DNA from: an uncultured Lachnospiraceae bacterium
GTDB lineage: Bacteria; Bacillota; Clostridia; Lachnospirales; Lachnospiraceae
Direction of reading: 5' to 3'
Assembly (NCBI GenBank): GCA_902767065.1
Contig: CACXFW010000291.1
Coordinates: forward strand, 1 to 9,511
DNA length: 9,511 nt
The notes beneath the pieces are model-generated. The model saw only the letters and a program-made list of their open reading frames with translations, did not search any database and was not told the DNA's origin. Made by a program: the position numbers and the translations under genes. Each line of letters starts with the position of its first letter. The first letter of the stretch is position 1. Of the stretch, positions 1 through 6,334 are shown in pieces.

Positions 1-116
1 CAATCCGGGCCTTGAGGGTGGAGGACTTTCCCGTGACGGTCATCATAGACTGCGAGGGAAATGACCTGTATGAGCAGGGCAGGAAGAAGTATCTTTCGGG
101 GAGATCCTGTCAATGA
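1..116 (+). CDS. C-terminal fragment, class I fumarate hydratase/tartrate dehydratase beta-like
   Basis: Only the last 37 codons are in the window; the first complete codon begins at base 3 and the TGA stop is 114-116. The readable tail contains RVEDFPVTVIIDCEGNDLYE. It resembles the C-terminus of the beta part of iron-sulfur class I fumarate hydratases and L(+)-tartrate dehydratases, where a 'V(E/K)DFPAFILVDDKGNDFF'-type segment is the last conserved block. Those enzymes hydrate or dehydrate fumarate/malate or tartrate/oxaloacetate in the cytoplasm. The assignment rests on this one short motif recalled from the family. The substrate cannot be decided, nor whether the protein is a separate beta subunit or a fused enzyme. 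The stop lies close upstream of the FchA-like gene, so the genes may be co-transcribed. Confidence 0.55.
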   Translation, partial: IRALRVEDFPVTVIIDCEGNDLYEQGRKKYLSGRSCQ

Positions 117-166
117 GACAAGCCGAAGGATACCCGGTCCACTTGTATCACCGGGAAAGAAGCAAC

Positions 167-172
167 AGGAGG
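167..172 (+). promoter_or_regulatory. Ribosome-binding site deciding the fchA start
   Basis: AGGAGG, a near-perfect Shine-Dalgarno, sits 9 nt before ATG 182. It supports this start over the in-frame ATG at 113, which has a GGGGAG (98-103) at similar spacing but would add a tail without resemblance to the family. Confidence 0.7.
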
Positions 173-181
173 ACTGATCCC

Positions 182-811
182 ATGGAATATTCGGAAATGA
201 CCCTGAAAGAGTTCACCTCCTATCTTAGCTGTGCTGATCCGGTGCCGGGCGGCGGGGGCGCAAGCGCGCTTGCCGGTTGTCTGGGCGCCGCTCTTGGCAG
301 CATGGTTGCCCATCTGACAGTCGGACGCAGGAAATACGAGCCTGTCCGGGAAGAGATGGAACAGATCATCCTGGAGGAGGAAGCCCTTCAGGATGAGCTC
401 CTTGCGCTCATCCGGATGGATGCCGAGTTGTTCGAGCCTTTATCCGCGGCGTATTCCATGCCGCGCGGTACGCAGGAAGAGAAGGATGCACGCGACAGGG
501 TGATGAAGGATGCCCTGAAGGATGCCTGTCAGGCTCCTTTTCAGATCATGGAGAAAATGTGCCGCGCTCTGGAGCTTTGTAAGACGCTTGCCTGGAAAGG
601 AAGCACCGCCGCAGTTTCGGACGCGGGGGATGCTGCCCTTTTCTGCAAGGCTGCGCTTCAGGGAGCCGCGCTGAATGTCTTCATCAATACGAAGCTGATG
701 AAGGACCGTGTGCTCGCCGAAGAGTATCAAAAAAGGGCGGACCGGATGCTGCAGGAATATGTGCCGGTTGCGGACCGGATCTATGAAAAGGTACTGGAGG
801 AAATTCATTAA
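182..811 (+). CDS. fchA: Methenyltetrahydrofolate cyclohydrolase-like protein (FTCD_C/FchA family)
   Basis: A 209-residue cytoplasmic protein of the formiminotransferase-cyclodeaminase C-terminal (FTCD_C) family. Free-standing members in clostridia act as methenyl-THF cyclohydrolase (FchA), converting 5,10-methenyl-THF to 10-formyl-THF; others are cyclodeaminases. The signature is the glycine-rich block at residues 20-33 (PVPGGGGASALAGC), followed by a helical segment (LGAALGSMVAHLT). Near the C-terminus is the family-typical AALQGAALNVFINTKLMKD region. Length fits the family. ATG 182 is chosen because AGGAGG (167-172) lies 9 nt upstream and the conserved N-terminus starts there. An in-frame ATG at 113, overlapping the previous stop, would add 23 residues with no family resemblance. 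The stop TAA overlaps the folD ATG by one base (TAATG), implying coupling. No formiminotransferase half is present, which favours cyclohydrolase over histidine-degradation cyclodeaminase. The exact reaction is inferred. Confidence 0.85.
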   Translation: MEYSEMTLKEFTSYLSCADPVPGGGGASALAGCLGAALGSMVAHLTVGRRKYEPVREEMEQIILEEEALQDELLALIRMDAELFEPLSAAYSMPRGTQEEKDARDRVMKDALKDACQAPFQIMEKMCRALELCKTLAWKGSTAAVSDAGDAALFCKAALQGAALNVFINTKLMKDRVLAEEYQKRADRMLQEYVPVADRIYEKVLEEIH

Positions 812-1662
812 TGGCAAAACTTCTTTCCGGAACAGAAGCTGCCAGGAGCCTTACGGACCAGCTTCAGCTCAGATGCAGCGAGTTAAAAAAGAGGGGGGTG
901 ATCCCCTCTTTGTGCATCCTCCGTGTCGGATCCGATCCCGGGGATCTGTCCTATGAGAAAGGCGCAGGGAAACGCTGTGAGATGTGCGGGATCAGATTAA
1001 AAACCATCCATCTTTCCGGTGATGTCTTGCAGGAAGAGCTTCTTCAGGTGATCCGTCAGCAGAATGAGGATCCTTCTGTTCATGGCGTCCTTCTTCTTCG
1101 GCCGCTGCCTTCCGGGATCGATGCGCATCTTACCGCGAACACCCTTCTGCCGTCCAAGGATGTGGACGGTATGACGGATCTGTCCCTGAGCGGCCTGATC
1201 ACCGGAACCAAGACCGGCTTTGCTCCCTGTACGGCAGAGGCCGCGATGGCAATTCTGGATCACTATGGAATCGACGCGGCCGGGAAGAGGGCCGTGGTCA
1301 TCGGACGGTCTCTGGTGTTTGGCAAGCCGGCAGCGCTGATGCTGACGCAGCGCAACGCGACTGTTACGCTGTGCCATTCGAAGACAGCAGACCTTCCGTC
1401 CATCGCCCGGCAGGCGGATCTTCTGGTGGTGGCGTGCGGGCAGGCTCGCATGGCCGGCAGGGATTTTTTCAGGCCGGGGCAGATCGTAATCGATGTCGGG
1501 ATCCATCAGGGAGAGGACGGGAGGCTGTGCGGCGATGTGAAGTTTGATGAGGCACAGGGGATCGTCGACGCAATCACGCCGGTGCCGGGCGGCGTCGGAG
1601 CCGTGACGACCACCATTCTGGCAAAGCATGTTGTGGAAGCCGCTGACAAGGCGGACGAATGA
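811..1662 (+). CDS. folD: FolD: 5,10-methylene-THF dehydrogenase, cyclohydrolase site altered
   Basis: A 283-residue cytoplasmic protein of the FolD family (NAD(P)-dependent methylene-THF dehydrogenase/methenyl-THF cyclohydrolase). The N-terminal catalytic domain covers about residues 1-140, with VGSDPGDLSYEKGAGKRC at 39-56 and KDVDG at 116-120. The Rossmann domain follows, with VVIGRSLVFGKP and, near the end, DAITPVPGGVGAVTTTIL. These are the two classical FolD signature regions. Aligned with E. coli FolD at a constant offset of -2, Tyr50 is Tyr48, Cys58 is Cys56 and Asp121 is Asp119. Catalytic Lys54 is replaced by Ala52 (codon 964-966) and Gln98 by Leu96. Lys and Gln are needed for cyclohydrolase chemistry, so this enzyme may be mainly a dehydrogenase, with the FchA-like neighbour providing hydrolysis. 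From memory, similar 'SYERGA' FolD variants occur in other clostridia. Identity is firm; loss of cyclohydrolase activity is inference. Confidence 0.92.
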   Translation: MAKLLSGTEAARSLTDQLQLRCSELKKRGVIPSLCILRVGSDPGDLSYEKGAGKRCEMCGIRLKTIHLSGDVLQEELLQVIRQQNEDPSVHGVLLLRPLPSGIDAHLTANTLLPSKDVDGMTDLSLSGLITGTKTGFAPCTAEAAMAILDHYGIDAAGKRAVVIGRSLVFGKPAALMLTQRNATVTLCHSKTADLPSIARQADLLVVACGQARMAGRDFFRPGQIVIDVGIHQGEDGRLCGDVKFDEAQGIVDAITPVPGGVGAVTTTILAKHVVEAADKADE

Positions 1663-1872
1663 GGCGATGCGTGGCATCGTCGATTGAGGACAACGCGCTC
1701 ATGCGGCTTTTCGGACAAGTAAGAAAGCATTAAATTATCCCTTACACGGGAGCAATGACAACCATACAACGAGGAAAGGGACAAAAGGCCTGAAGACGGA
1801 GCATTCTTACCCCGCTAAGACAAAAGAGCCTTTTGATCCCGATCATACAATGACTGGAGAAAACAAAAAAAC
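1663..1872 (+). other. Intergenic region folD to patatin gene
   Basis: This 210-bp gap carries two weak inverted repeats and no clear sigma-A promoter. The first is a 6-bp hairpin just after the folD stop (CGATGC 1665-1670, GTG loop, GCATCG 1674-1679). It has no T-run behind it, so it is not a convincing terminator. The second pairs CAAAAGGC (1782-1789) with GCCTTTTG (1828-1835) over a 38-nt loop. The patatin start has only a GGAG (1856-1859), 13 nt upstream of its ATG. No ORF here looks real. Confidence 0.35.
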
Positions 1873-2751
1873 ATGAGACTTGGACTTGTAATTGAGGGCG
1901 GCGGAATGAAATGCGCCTACATCTCCGGAATTCTGGACCGGATGATGGATGATGGGATCAGGCCGGATTATGTGATCGGCGTATCCGCGGGAGCTGCGTG
2001 CGGCGCTTCTTTCGTCGCCGGGCAGCGGGACCGGAACCGGAGGTTTTTTGTCGATTATGTCAACAGGCCGGAATATATGGGATGGACTGCCTTCCTCAGA
2101 AGCGGCAATTTCTTCAATCTGGAGTATATCTATCAGGATATGACAGGAGAGGGAGGAGAAGACGCACTCGATTATGAGGCGATCATGAACAACCCATGCG
2201 AGCTGTGGGCGGTTGCGACGGACGCTGCGACCGGAAAAGCGCATTATTTTAATAAAGAGGACCTCGATCCCCAGGACTATTCTGTCTATATGGCTACCTG
2301 CGCGATCCCGATCGCCTGCAGACCGGTCCGGATCGATGGGCACCTTTACTTTGACGGCGGCTGCAGCGATTCCGTTCCTGTCAGGCGTGCGCTTGAGGCT
2401 GGATGCGACAAGGTGATCGTTCTTTTGTGCCGCCCGAAGGATACGGTCAGGGTGCCTGAAAAACACAGGAAACTGTACCAGGCAATTCTTCACCGGTACC
2501 CAAAGCTGATCCATAACATCGACGTAAGGCATGAGCGTTACAATGCGACGCTGAGCGCCGTCAGGAAGCTGGAACAGAAGGGACACGCGATGATCATCGC
2601 TCCGGAGCATCCTCTGGAGATCACGACCTACACGAAGGATCCCGGACCGCTACAGGGACTCTATGACACGGCCCTGAAGGAATACGGAGACTACCGTAAG
2701 AAGCTTCTTGCATTCTGTGAGGATCATGTCCGGAAACCTGTCACAGACTGA
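1873..2751 (+). CDS. Patatin-like phospholipase family protein
   Basis: A 292-residue protein of the bacterial patatin family (lipid acyl hydrolases with a Ser-Asp dyad), most like the YjjU-type group. The oxyanion-hole glycine loop is IEGGGMK at residues 7-13. The nucleophile elbow G-V-S-A-G at 36-40 places the catalytic serine at Ser38. The DGG motif at 161-163 supplies catalytic Asp161. All active-site elements are intact. No signal peptide or transmembrane segment is evident, so it is expected in the cytoplasm or loosely on the inner membrane face, possibly acting in phospholipid turnover. The physiological substrate cannot be read from sequence. It appears monocistronic: 210 bp follow folD and a strong terminator follows 70 bp after its stop. 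Its ribosome site (GGAG, spacer 13) is weak, suggesting modest expression. Confidence 0.88.
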   Translation: MRLGLVIEGGGMKCAYISGILDRMMDDGIRPDYVIGVSAGAACGASFVAGQRDRNRRFFVDYVNRPEYMGWTAFLRSGNFFNLEYIYQDMTGEGGEDALDYEAIMNNPCELWAVATDAATGKAHYFNKEDLDPQDYSVYMATCAIPIACRPVRIDGHLYFDGGCSDSVPVRRALEAGCDKVIVLLCRPKDTVRVPEKHRKLYQAILHRYPKLIHNIDVRHERYNATLSAVRKLEQKGHAMIIAPEHPLEITTYTKDPGPLQGLYDTALKEYGDYRKKLLAFCEDHVRKPVTD

Positions 2752-2820
2752 CACTTAGGGTTACAGGTCACATCATCTTAAAATATTACCCCGGTCCTTA
2801 AAAAGATCGCTTAGAATCTT

Positions 2821-2861
2821 CCCCCACGGCCTAAAACGGTAGGTTGTCCGTGGGGGTTTTT
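2821..2861 (+). terminator. Strong intrinsic terminator after the patatin gene
   Basis: A 9-bp perfect GC-rich stem pairs CCCCCACGG (2821-2829) with CCGTGGGGG (2848-2856), followed by five T residues (2857-2861). The loop can extend the hairpin with CCTA (2830-2833) pairing to TAGG (2840-2843), leaving a 4-nt TTGT bulge. This is the best-formed terminator in the window and isolates the downstream sugar locus from upstream transcription. Confidence 0.92.
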
Positions 2862-2889
2862 AATGCTATAGTGCAGTCACATGGAACGG

Positions 2890-2912
2890 ATATTATGCAG
2901 AGTGCATAATAT
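2890..2912. promoter_or_regulatory. Perfect 10-bp-arm palindrome, candidate operator
   Basis: ATATTATGCA (2890-2899) and TGCATAATAT (2903-2912) are exact reverse complements around a GAG spacer, 134 bp before the solute-binding protein ATG. An AT-rich perfect dyad of this size in front of a sugar transport operon suggests a dimeric repressor site. It contains TATTAT and CATAAT, either of which could be part of a -10 element, so operator and promoter may overlap. No convincing TTGACA partner is visible. Confidence 0.5.
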
Positions 2913-2949
2913 ATTGGTTAATGTCGGCGCCTTGCGCGGGAATAACGAC

Positions 2950-2970
2950 GGAAAGCGCTTCGGTTAACCG
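2950..2970. promoter_or_regulatory. cre/LacI-type operator candidate with adjoining palindrome
   Basis: GGAAAGCGCTTCGG (2950-2963) has the AAGCGCTT core typical of LacI/GalR-family operators and of CcpA catabolite-responsive elements, but its outer bases deviate from consensus. It runs directly into the 10-bp perfect palindrome CGGTTAACCG (2961-2970). Position upstream of a carbohydrate ABC operon fits catabolite or substrate control. The match is by eye only. Confidence 0.45.
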
Positions 2971-2988
2971 CATATACCGCGGTGAAAT

Positions 2989-3006
2989 ATACCAAACGGA
3001 TGGTAT
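2989..3006. promoter_or_regulatory. Short dyad in the SBP leader
   Basis: ATACCA (2989-2994) and TGGTAT (3001-3006) form a 6-bp-arm inverted repeat with a 6-nt spacer, 40 bp before the start codon. Another 8-bp palindrome, ACCGCGGT, lies at 2976-2983. Either could be a protein-binding site or a small leader hairpin. Confidence 0.3.
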
Positions 3007-3046
3007 TTCGTCCGCGCGTATCAAACACAGTGAAGGAGGCTGTATT

Positions 3047-4348
3047 ATGAAAAGAAAACTGGTTTCTGTGATCATGTCAATGGCAATGGTGGCTTGTGTG
3101 TCGCTCCCGGTTTTTGCTGACGACGCGGCTGCGACGACAGAGCTGGCACCGAACGACAAAGGCGCCGAGGAGCTGACCCTGTGGCACTATTTCGATGCTT
3201 CGGCGGATGCCCAGGCGATCATTGACTTCTGTAACGAGTACAATGCGCTGCAGGATGCGGTTTATATCAATCCGACGTATGTATCCCGCCAGGAGCTGAT
3301 GAACCAGTATACGATCGGCGCGGTTTCCGGCGAGCTTCCGGATATCGGCATGGTTGATTCTCCTGATATGGCATCCTATATTTCACTGGGCGTTTTCGAG
3401 GACGTCACGGATCAGCTTGGTGACTGGGATGAAATCAAGAACTTCTATCCGGGCCCGCTGTCTTCCTGCAAGGATGCGGACGGAAAGATCTATGGACTTC
3501 CCCAGAATTCCAACTGCCTGTGCCTTGCCGTGAACATGGATGCCCTGAAGGAAGCAGGAATCGATGAAATCCCGGCAAGCCTTGATGCATTTAAGGAAGC
3601 GGTGGAAAAGACCACGGACGCGGACCAGAGCAGATACGGCTTCGCGATGAGCGCGATCTCCACAGAAGAGGGCACCTTCCAGCTGCTGCCGTGGATCGTT
3701 GCAACCCACAACGGAACCAAGACGTCCCTGTCTGACCTGACGGCAGCAGATGCGGCGACCGGTCTTGATGTCCTTGGCGGATTCGTCGCGAATGGCCAGA
3801 TGAGCCCTGAGTGCGTCAACTGGACCCAGGCGGATGATTACAATCAGTTCTGCGCAGGCAAGGCGGCTCTGGCGGAGATCGGAACCTGGCATCTTGCCTC
3901 CATCAAGGATGATGTCAATGGCGCGTTTGAGTATCAGGTAGCCCTGCTTCCGACCGGCGACGAAGGAACGAGCAGCTCTACGATCGGCGGCGAGAACTTC
4001 GGTATCTGCACAGGCTGCAAGAATACTGAAGAAGCAGTCAAGTTCCTCCAGTGGTTCATGAGCGCGGAAGAGGAAGCCAAGTGGGCAACCCAGGCCGGCA
4101 AGCTTCCGATCAGATCCGACGCGGAGCCGGTTTACGATTATGAGGAAGATGGCTTCAAGATGTTCCAGGAAGAGATGAATTACGCGCTGGCAAGAGGACC
4201 GCACGCTGAGTGGCCGACGATCTCCGAGCAGATCTACACCGCTGCCCAGAAGGTATTCCTGAACGGCGAGTCCGCGGCAGATGCGCTCGCGGAGGCGAAC
4301 GCAGTAATCGCTCCGATTCTTGAGGCGAATCCGCTTCCGGAGCAGTAA
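3047..4348 (+). CDS. Carbohydrate ABC transporter, extracellular solute-binding protein (family 1)
   Basis: A 433-residue secreted sugar-binding protein that would deliver an oligosaccharide to the two permeases encoded next. The N-terminus is a signal peptide: basic KRK at 2-4, a hydrophobic core to about 21, then VFA followed by DD, giving probable signal peptidase I cleavage after Ala24. Cys17 in MVAC is a poor lipobox; lipid anchoring is possible but less likely from sequence. The mature part has the family 1 pattern: a TLWHYF-type first strand, a DIGMVDSPDMASYISLGVFEDVTD hinge region, DGKIYGLP, and a C-terminal AVKFLQWFMSAEEEAKWA helix. ATG 3047 is chosen because AAGGAGG lies just upstream and the signal peptide begins there; an in-frame ATG at 2921 lies inside the promoter region. 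It is the first gene of the locus, after a palindrome-rich leader. Ligand is unknown; the neighbouring GH31 genes suggest alpha-xylosides or alpha-glucosides. Confidence 0.9.
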   Translation: MKRKLVSVIMSMAMVACVSLPVFADDAAATTELAPNDKGAEELTLWHYFDASADAQAIIDFCNEYNALQDAVYINPTYVSRQELMNQYTIGAVSGELPDIGMVDSPDMASYISLGVFEDVTDQLGDWDEIKNFYPGPLSSCKDADGKIYGLPQNSNCLCLAVNMDALKEAGIDEIPASLDAFKEAVEKTTDADQSRYGFAMSAISTEEGTFQLLPWIVATHNGTKTSLSDLTAADAATGLDVLGGFVANGQMSPECVNWTQADDYNQFCAGKAALAEIGTWHLASIKDDVNGAFEYQVALLPTGDEGTSSSTIGGENFGICTGCKNTEEAVKFLQWFMSAEEEAKWATQAGKLPIRSDAEPVYDYEEDGFKMFQEEMNYALARGPHAEWPTISEQIYTAAQKVFLNGESAADALAEANAVIAPILEANPLPEQ

Positions 4349-4384
4349 TCAGGCTGAAACGCCCGGAATGAAAACTGAATCCAG

Positions 4385-4416
4385 GTGCCGGTCCCGAAAA
4401 GACCGGCACTCTTTAT
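4385..4416 (+). terminator. Intergenic hairpin between SBP and permease genes (attenuator-like)
   Basis: GTGCCGGTC (4385-4393) pairs perfectly with GACCGGCAC (4401-4409) across a 7-nt loop, followed by TCTTTAT, a broken T-tract. It probably acts as a partial terminator or an mRNA-stabilising 3' hairpin that keeps the binding-protein message more abundant than the permease message. This arrangement is common in sugar ABC operons. Confidence 0.7.
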
Positions 4417-4444
4417 AAGAAGGGTAAGAGAAAGGAACGCTGCC

Positions 4445-5356
4445 ATGGCTGCTGTTGCTAAGCAAAAGCACAGGGGAAAGGGCATCCGGAGAGAAAATGA
4501 GGGATATGCATTTATCCTTCCGGGTGTGATCTACATGATCCTTGTCGTCGGGTATCCGATCGTCTACAACCTGATCCTGAGCTTCAAGGATACCAATGTC
4601 CAGAACCTTGCGAAGGGGACCTCTGTCTTCATTGGTCTTCAGAATTATAAGGAACTGTTTCAAAACCCGACCTTTCTCCTGATTCTGAAGAATACCTTCA
4701 TCTTCACATTCGGGAGCCTGGTCTTTCAGTTCACGATCGGATATCTGCTCGCTCTGTTCTTCTATAAAAAGTTCACCCTTGCAGGCCCCATCCGCGGCCT
4801 GATGCTGATTCCGTACATGATGCCGATGGCGGTCACCGGCCTTCTGGGGCAGAACCTGTTCCTCCAGGACGGCCTGATCAACAAGCTTCTGTCCTGGATC
4901 GGCGTCGGACCTCTTCCCTGGCTGACCTCCACGGCGACTGCCATGGTTGCCGTTGTGATCATGAACTGCTGGGTCGGCATTCCTTTCAATATGCTTCTGC
5001 TGATCTCCGGACTTTCCAATGTCCCTGAAGATGTGTACGAGGCTTCTTCCATTGACGGAGCTTCGAAGATACAGCAGTTCTTCCGGATCACGCTTCCCCT
5101 GATGAAGGACGCGATTCTCGCGGTTCTGATGCTCGGCTTTATCTATACCTTCCGCGCATTTGACCTGATGTTTATCATGACGGCAGGCGGTCCTCTGAAC
5201 TCCACAGACGTTCTGGGCACCTATTCCTACACGCTGTCCTTTACGCAGTACCAGTTCTCCAAAGGATCCGCTGTCGCGATGGTTCTTTTTATGTGCCTGA
5301 TGGTCATCGGGATCCTGTATCTGATTCTGATTGTGAAAGGAGAGAAGGACGAATGA
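4445..5356 (+). CDS. Carbohydrate ABC transporter permease (MalF/UgpA type)
   Basis: A 303-residue inner-membrane permease of the binding-protein-dependent transport superfamily. A basic N-terminal tail leads into a first membrane segment at about residues 21-45 (YAFILPGVIYMILVVGYPIV). About five more follow. The cytoplasmic EAA loop that docks the ATPase starts at residue 199 (EASSIDGASKIQQFFRITLP) and matches the consensus EAA---DGA----F--I-LP. Length fits MalF/UgpA-type subunits without extra periplasmic domains. ATG 4445 follows AAAGGA (4431-4436) with 8-nt spacing; an in-frame ATG at 4385 lies inside the upstream hairpin and is rejected. The stop overlaps the next permease start as ATGA, so the two are coupled and would form a heterodimeric channel. 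Substrate is inferred from context only. Confidence 0.93.
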   Translation: MAAVAKQKHRGKGIRRENEGYAFILPGVIYMILVVGYPIVYNLILSFKDTNVQNLAKGTSVFIGLQNYKELFQNPTFLLILKNTFIFTFGSLVFQFTIGYLLALFFYKKFTLAGPIRGLMLIPYMMPMAVTGLLGQNLFLQDGLINKLLSWIGVGPLPWLTSTATAMVAVVIMNCWVGIPFNMLLLISGLSNVPEDVYEASSIDGASKIQQFFRITLPLMKDAILAVLMLGFIYTFRAFDLMFIMTAGGPLNSTDVLGTYSYTLSFTQYQFSKGSAVAMVLFMCLMVIGILYLILIVKGEKDE

Positions 5357-6216
5357 AGAACGATCCTAAAAAGAATTATCGCTTCCACTCAAAGGAAGGC
5401 AGAAGGAATCTGACGCTGTCGGTGATTGCGGTCGTTCTGGGACTTGTCTTTCTGTTCCCGATCTACTGGATGCTGCAGATTTCCTTTAAGTCCGATATGG
5501 AAACCTTTGGCAAGGTGCTGACCTTCTTCCCGCATCAGTTCACGATTGATCCCTGGATCGCAAACCTGGGAGACAAGAACTTCCTGGAATCCCTGCGCAA
5601 CAGCTTTATCAACGGATTCCTTACCATGGTGCTGACAATGGCATTCGGGATCCCGGCCGCCTACGGCATGGGACGCTACAAGCTCAAGGGATACCAGGCG
5701 TTTCTTTTGATCTTCCTGGTCGCGCAGATGCTTCCGGCCTCCCTGATGCTGACGCCGATGTACCTGACCTTCAGCAAAATGCACCTTCTGGGCACCTTCT
5801 TCGCGCCGCCCATCGCGATTGCGGCCGGATCGGTGCCGTTCGCGGTAGTCACGCTCAGGCCGTACTTCAAGAGTGTGCCGGTCGCGCTGGATGAAGCTGC
5901 CAGGATCGACGGATGCACCACGCTCAAGTCATTTTTCCTGGTCATGATCCCGGCGGTCAAGACAGGAATCATCACAATTGTCACGATCTCCTTCCTGAAC
6001 GGCTGGAATGACCTGATGTATACCATGACATTTAACGTGAAGCCGGAGATGCGCCCGCTGACCGCGAACATTCACAAGTTCCAGAGCAAATACGGGACAA
6101 AATGGAACTGTATCATGGCGTACGGCGCCATCCTCGTGCTGCCCGTTATCATCATGTTCATTTTCCTGCAGAAATACATTGTCGGCGGCATGACTGCCGG
6201 CGCGGTGAAAGAATAG
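5353..6216 (+). CDS. Carbohydrate ABC transporter permease (MalG/UgpE type)
   Basis: A 287-residue membrane permease, partner of the preceding subunit. The first membrane segment follows a basic tail at about residues 15-38 (NLTLSVIAVVLGLVFLFPIYWM), followed by the MalG-typical 'S(F/L)K' turn and a long loop before the second segment. The EAA motif begins near residue 181 (DEAARIDGCTTLKSFFLVMI) and is well conserved. The C-terminus shows the usual LQKYIVGGMTAGAVKE ending of MalG-family proteins. ATG 5353 overlaps the upstream TGA (ATGA), with AAAGGAG at 5336-5342; an in-frame ATG at 5293 would read into the preceding gene. No ATP-binding subunit follows, so energy must come from an ATPase encoded elsewhere, as with MsmK or MsiK in other Gram-positives. 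Confidence 0.93.
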   Translation: MKNDPKKNYRFHSKEGRRNLTLSVIAVVLGLVFLFPIYWMLQISFKSDMETFGKVLTFFPHQFTIDPWIANLGDKNFLESLRNSFINGFLTMVLTMAFGIPAAYGMGRYKLKGYQAFLLIFLVAQMLPASLMLTPMYLTFSKMHLLGTFFAPPIAIAAGSVPFAVVTLRPYFKSVPVALDEAARIDGCTTLKSFFLVMIPAVKTGIITIVTISFLNGWNDLMYTMTFNVKPEMRPLTANIHKFQSKYGTKWNCIMAYGAILVLPVIIMFIFLQKYIVGGMTAGAVKE

Positions 6217-6334
6217 CCGGATCCCATTCGACAGTGCGGGTCCGTCAGGACGAAGCAGTTTCGATTACGGGATCGGCAACAGACAAGACGAAGTCAGACA
6301 GAAACATGGTTTTTTGATGAGTGAGGTTTTTGAA

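Noticed and set aside
1665..1679. Hairpin after folD as terminator
   Set aside because: Only 6 bp, with a 3-nt loop and no T-run downstream.
1843..2610. 255-codon open frame on the minus strand opposite the patatin gene
   Set aside because: The + strand encodes an intact patatin with Ser-Asp dyad; the antisense product has no family resemblance.
2921..3046. In-frame upstream ATG extending the SBP by 42 codons
   Set aside because: It would place coding sequence over the operator region and bury the signal peptide. The AAGGAGG before ATG 3047 fits the shorter form.
3383..4204. 273-codon open frame on the minus strand within the SBP gene
   Set aside because: Shadow of a clearly coding + strand gene, with no ribosome site or recognisable motif.
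6217..6334. Gene or regulatory element between second permease and GH31
   Set aside because: No credible ORF, hairpin with T-tract or promoter pair was seen; only a T-run at 6310-6315 without a preceding stem.
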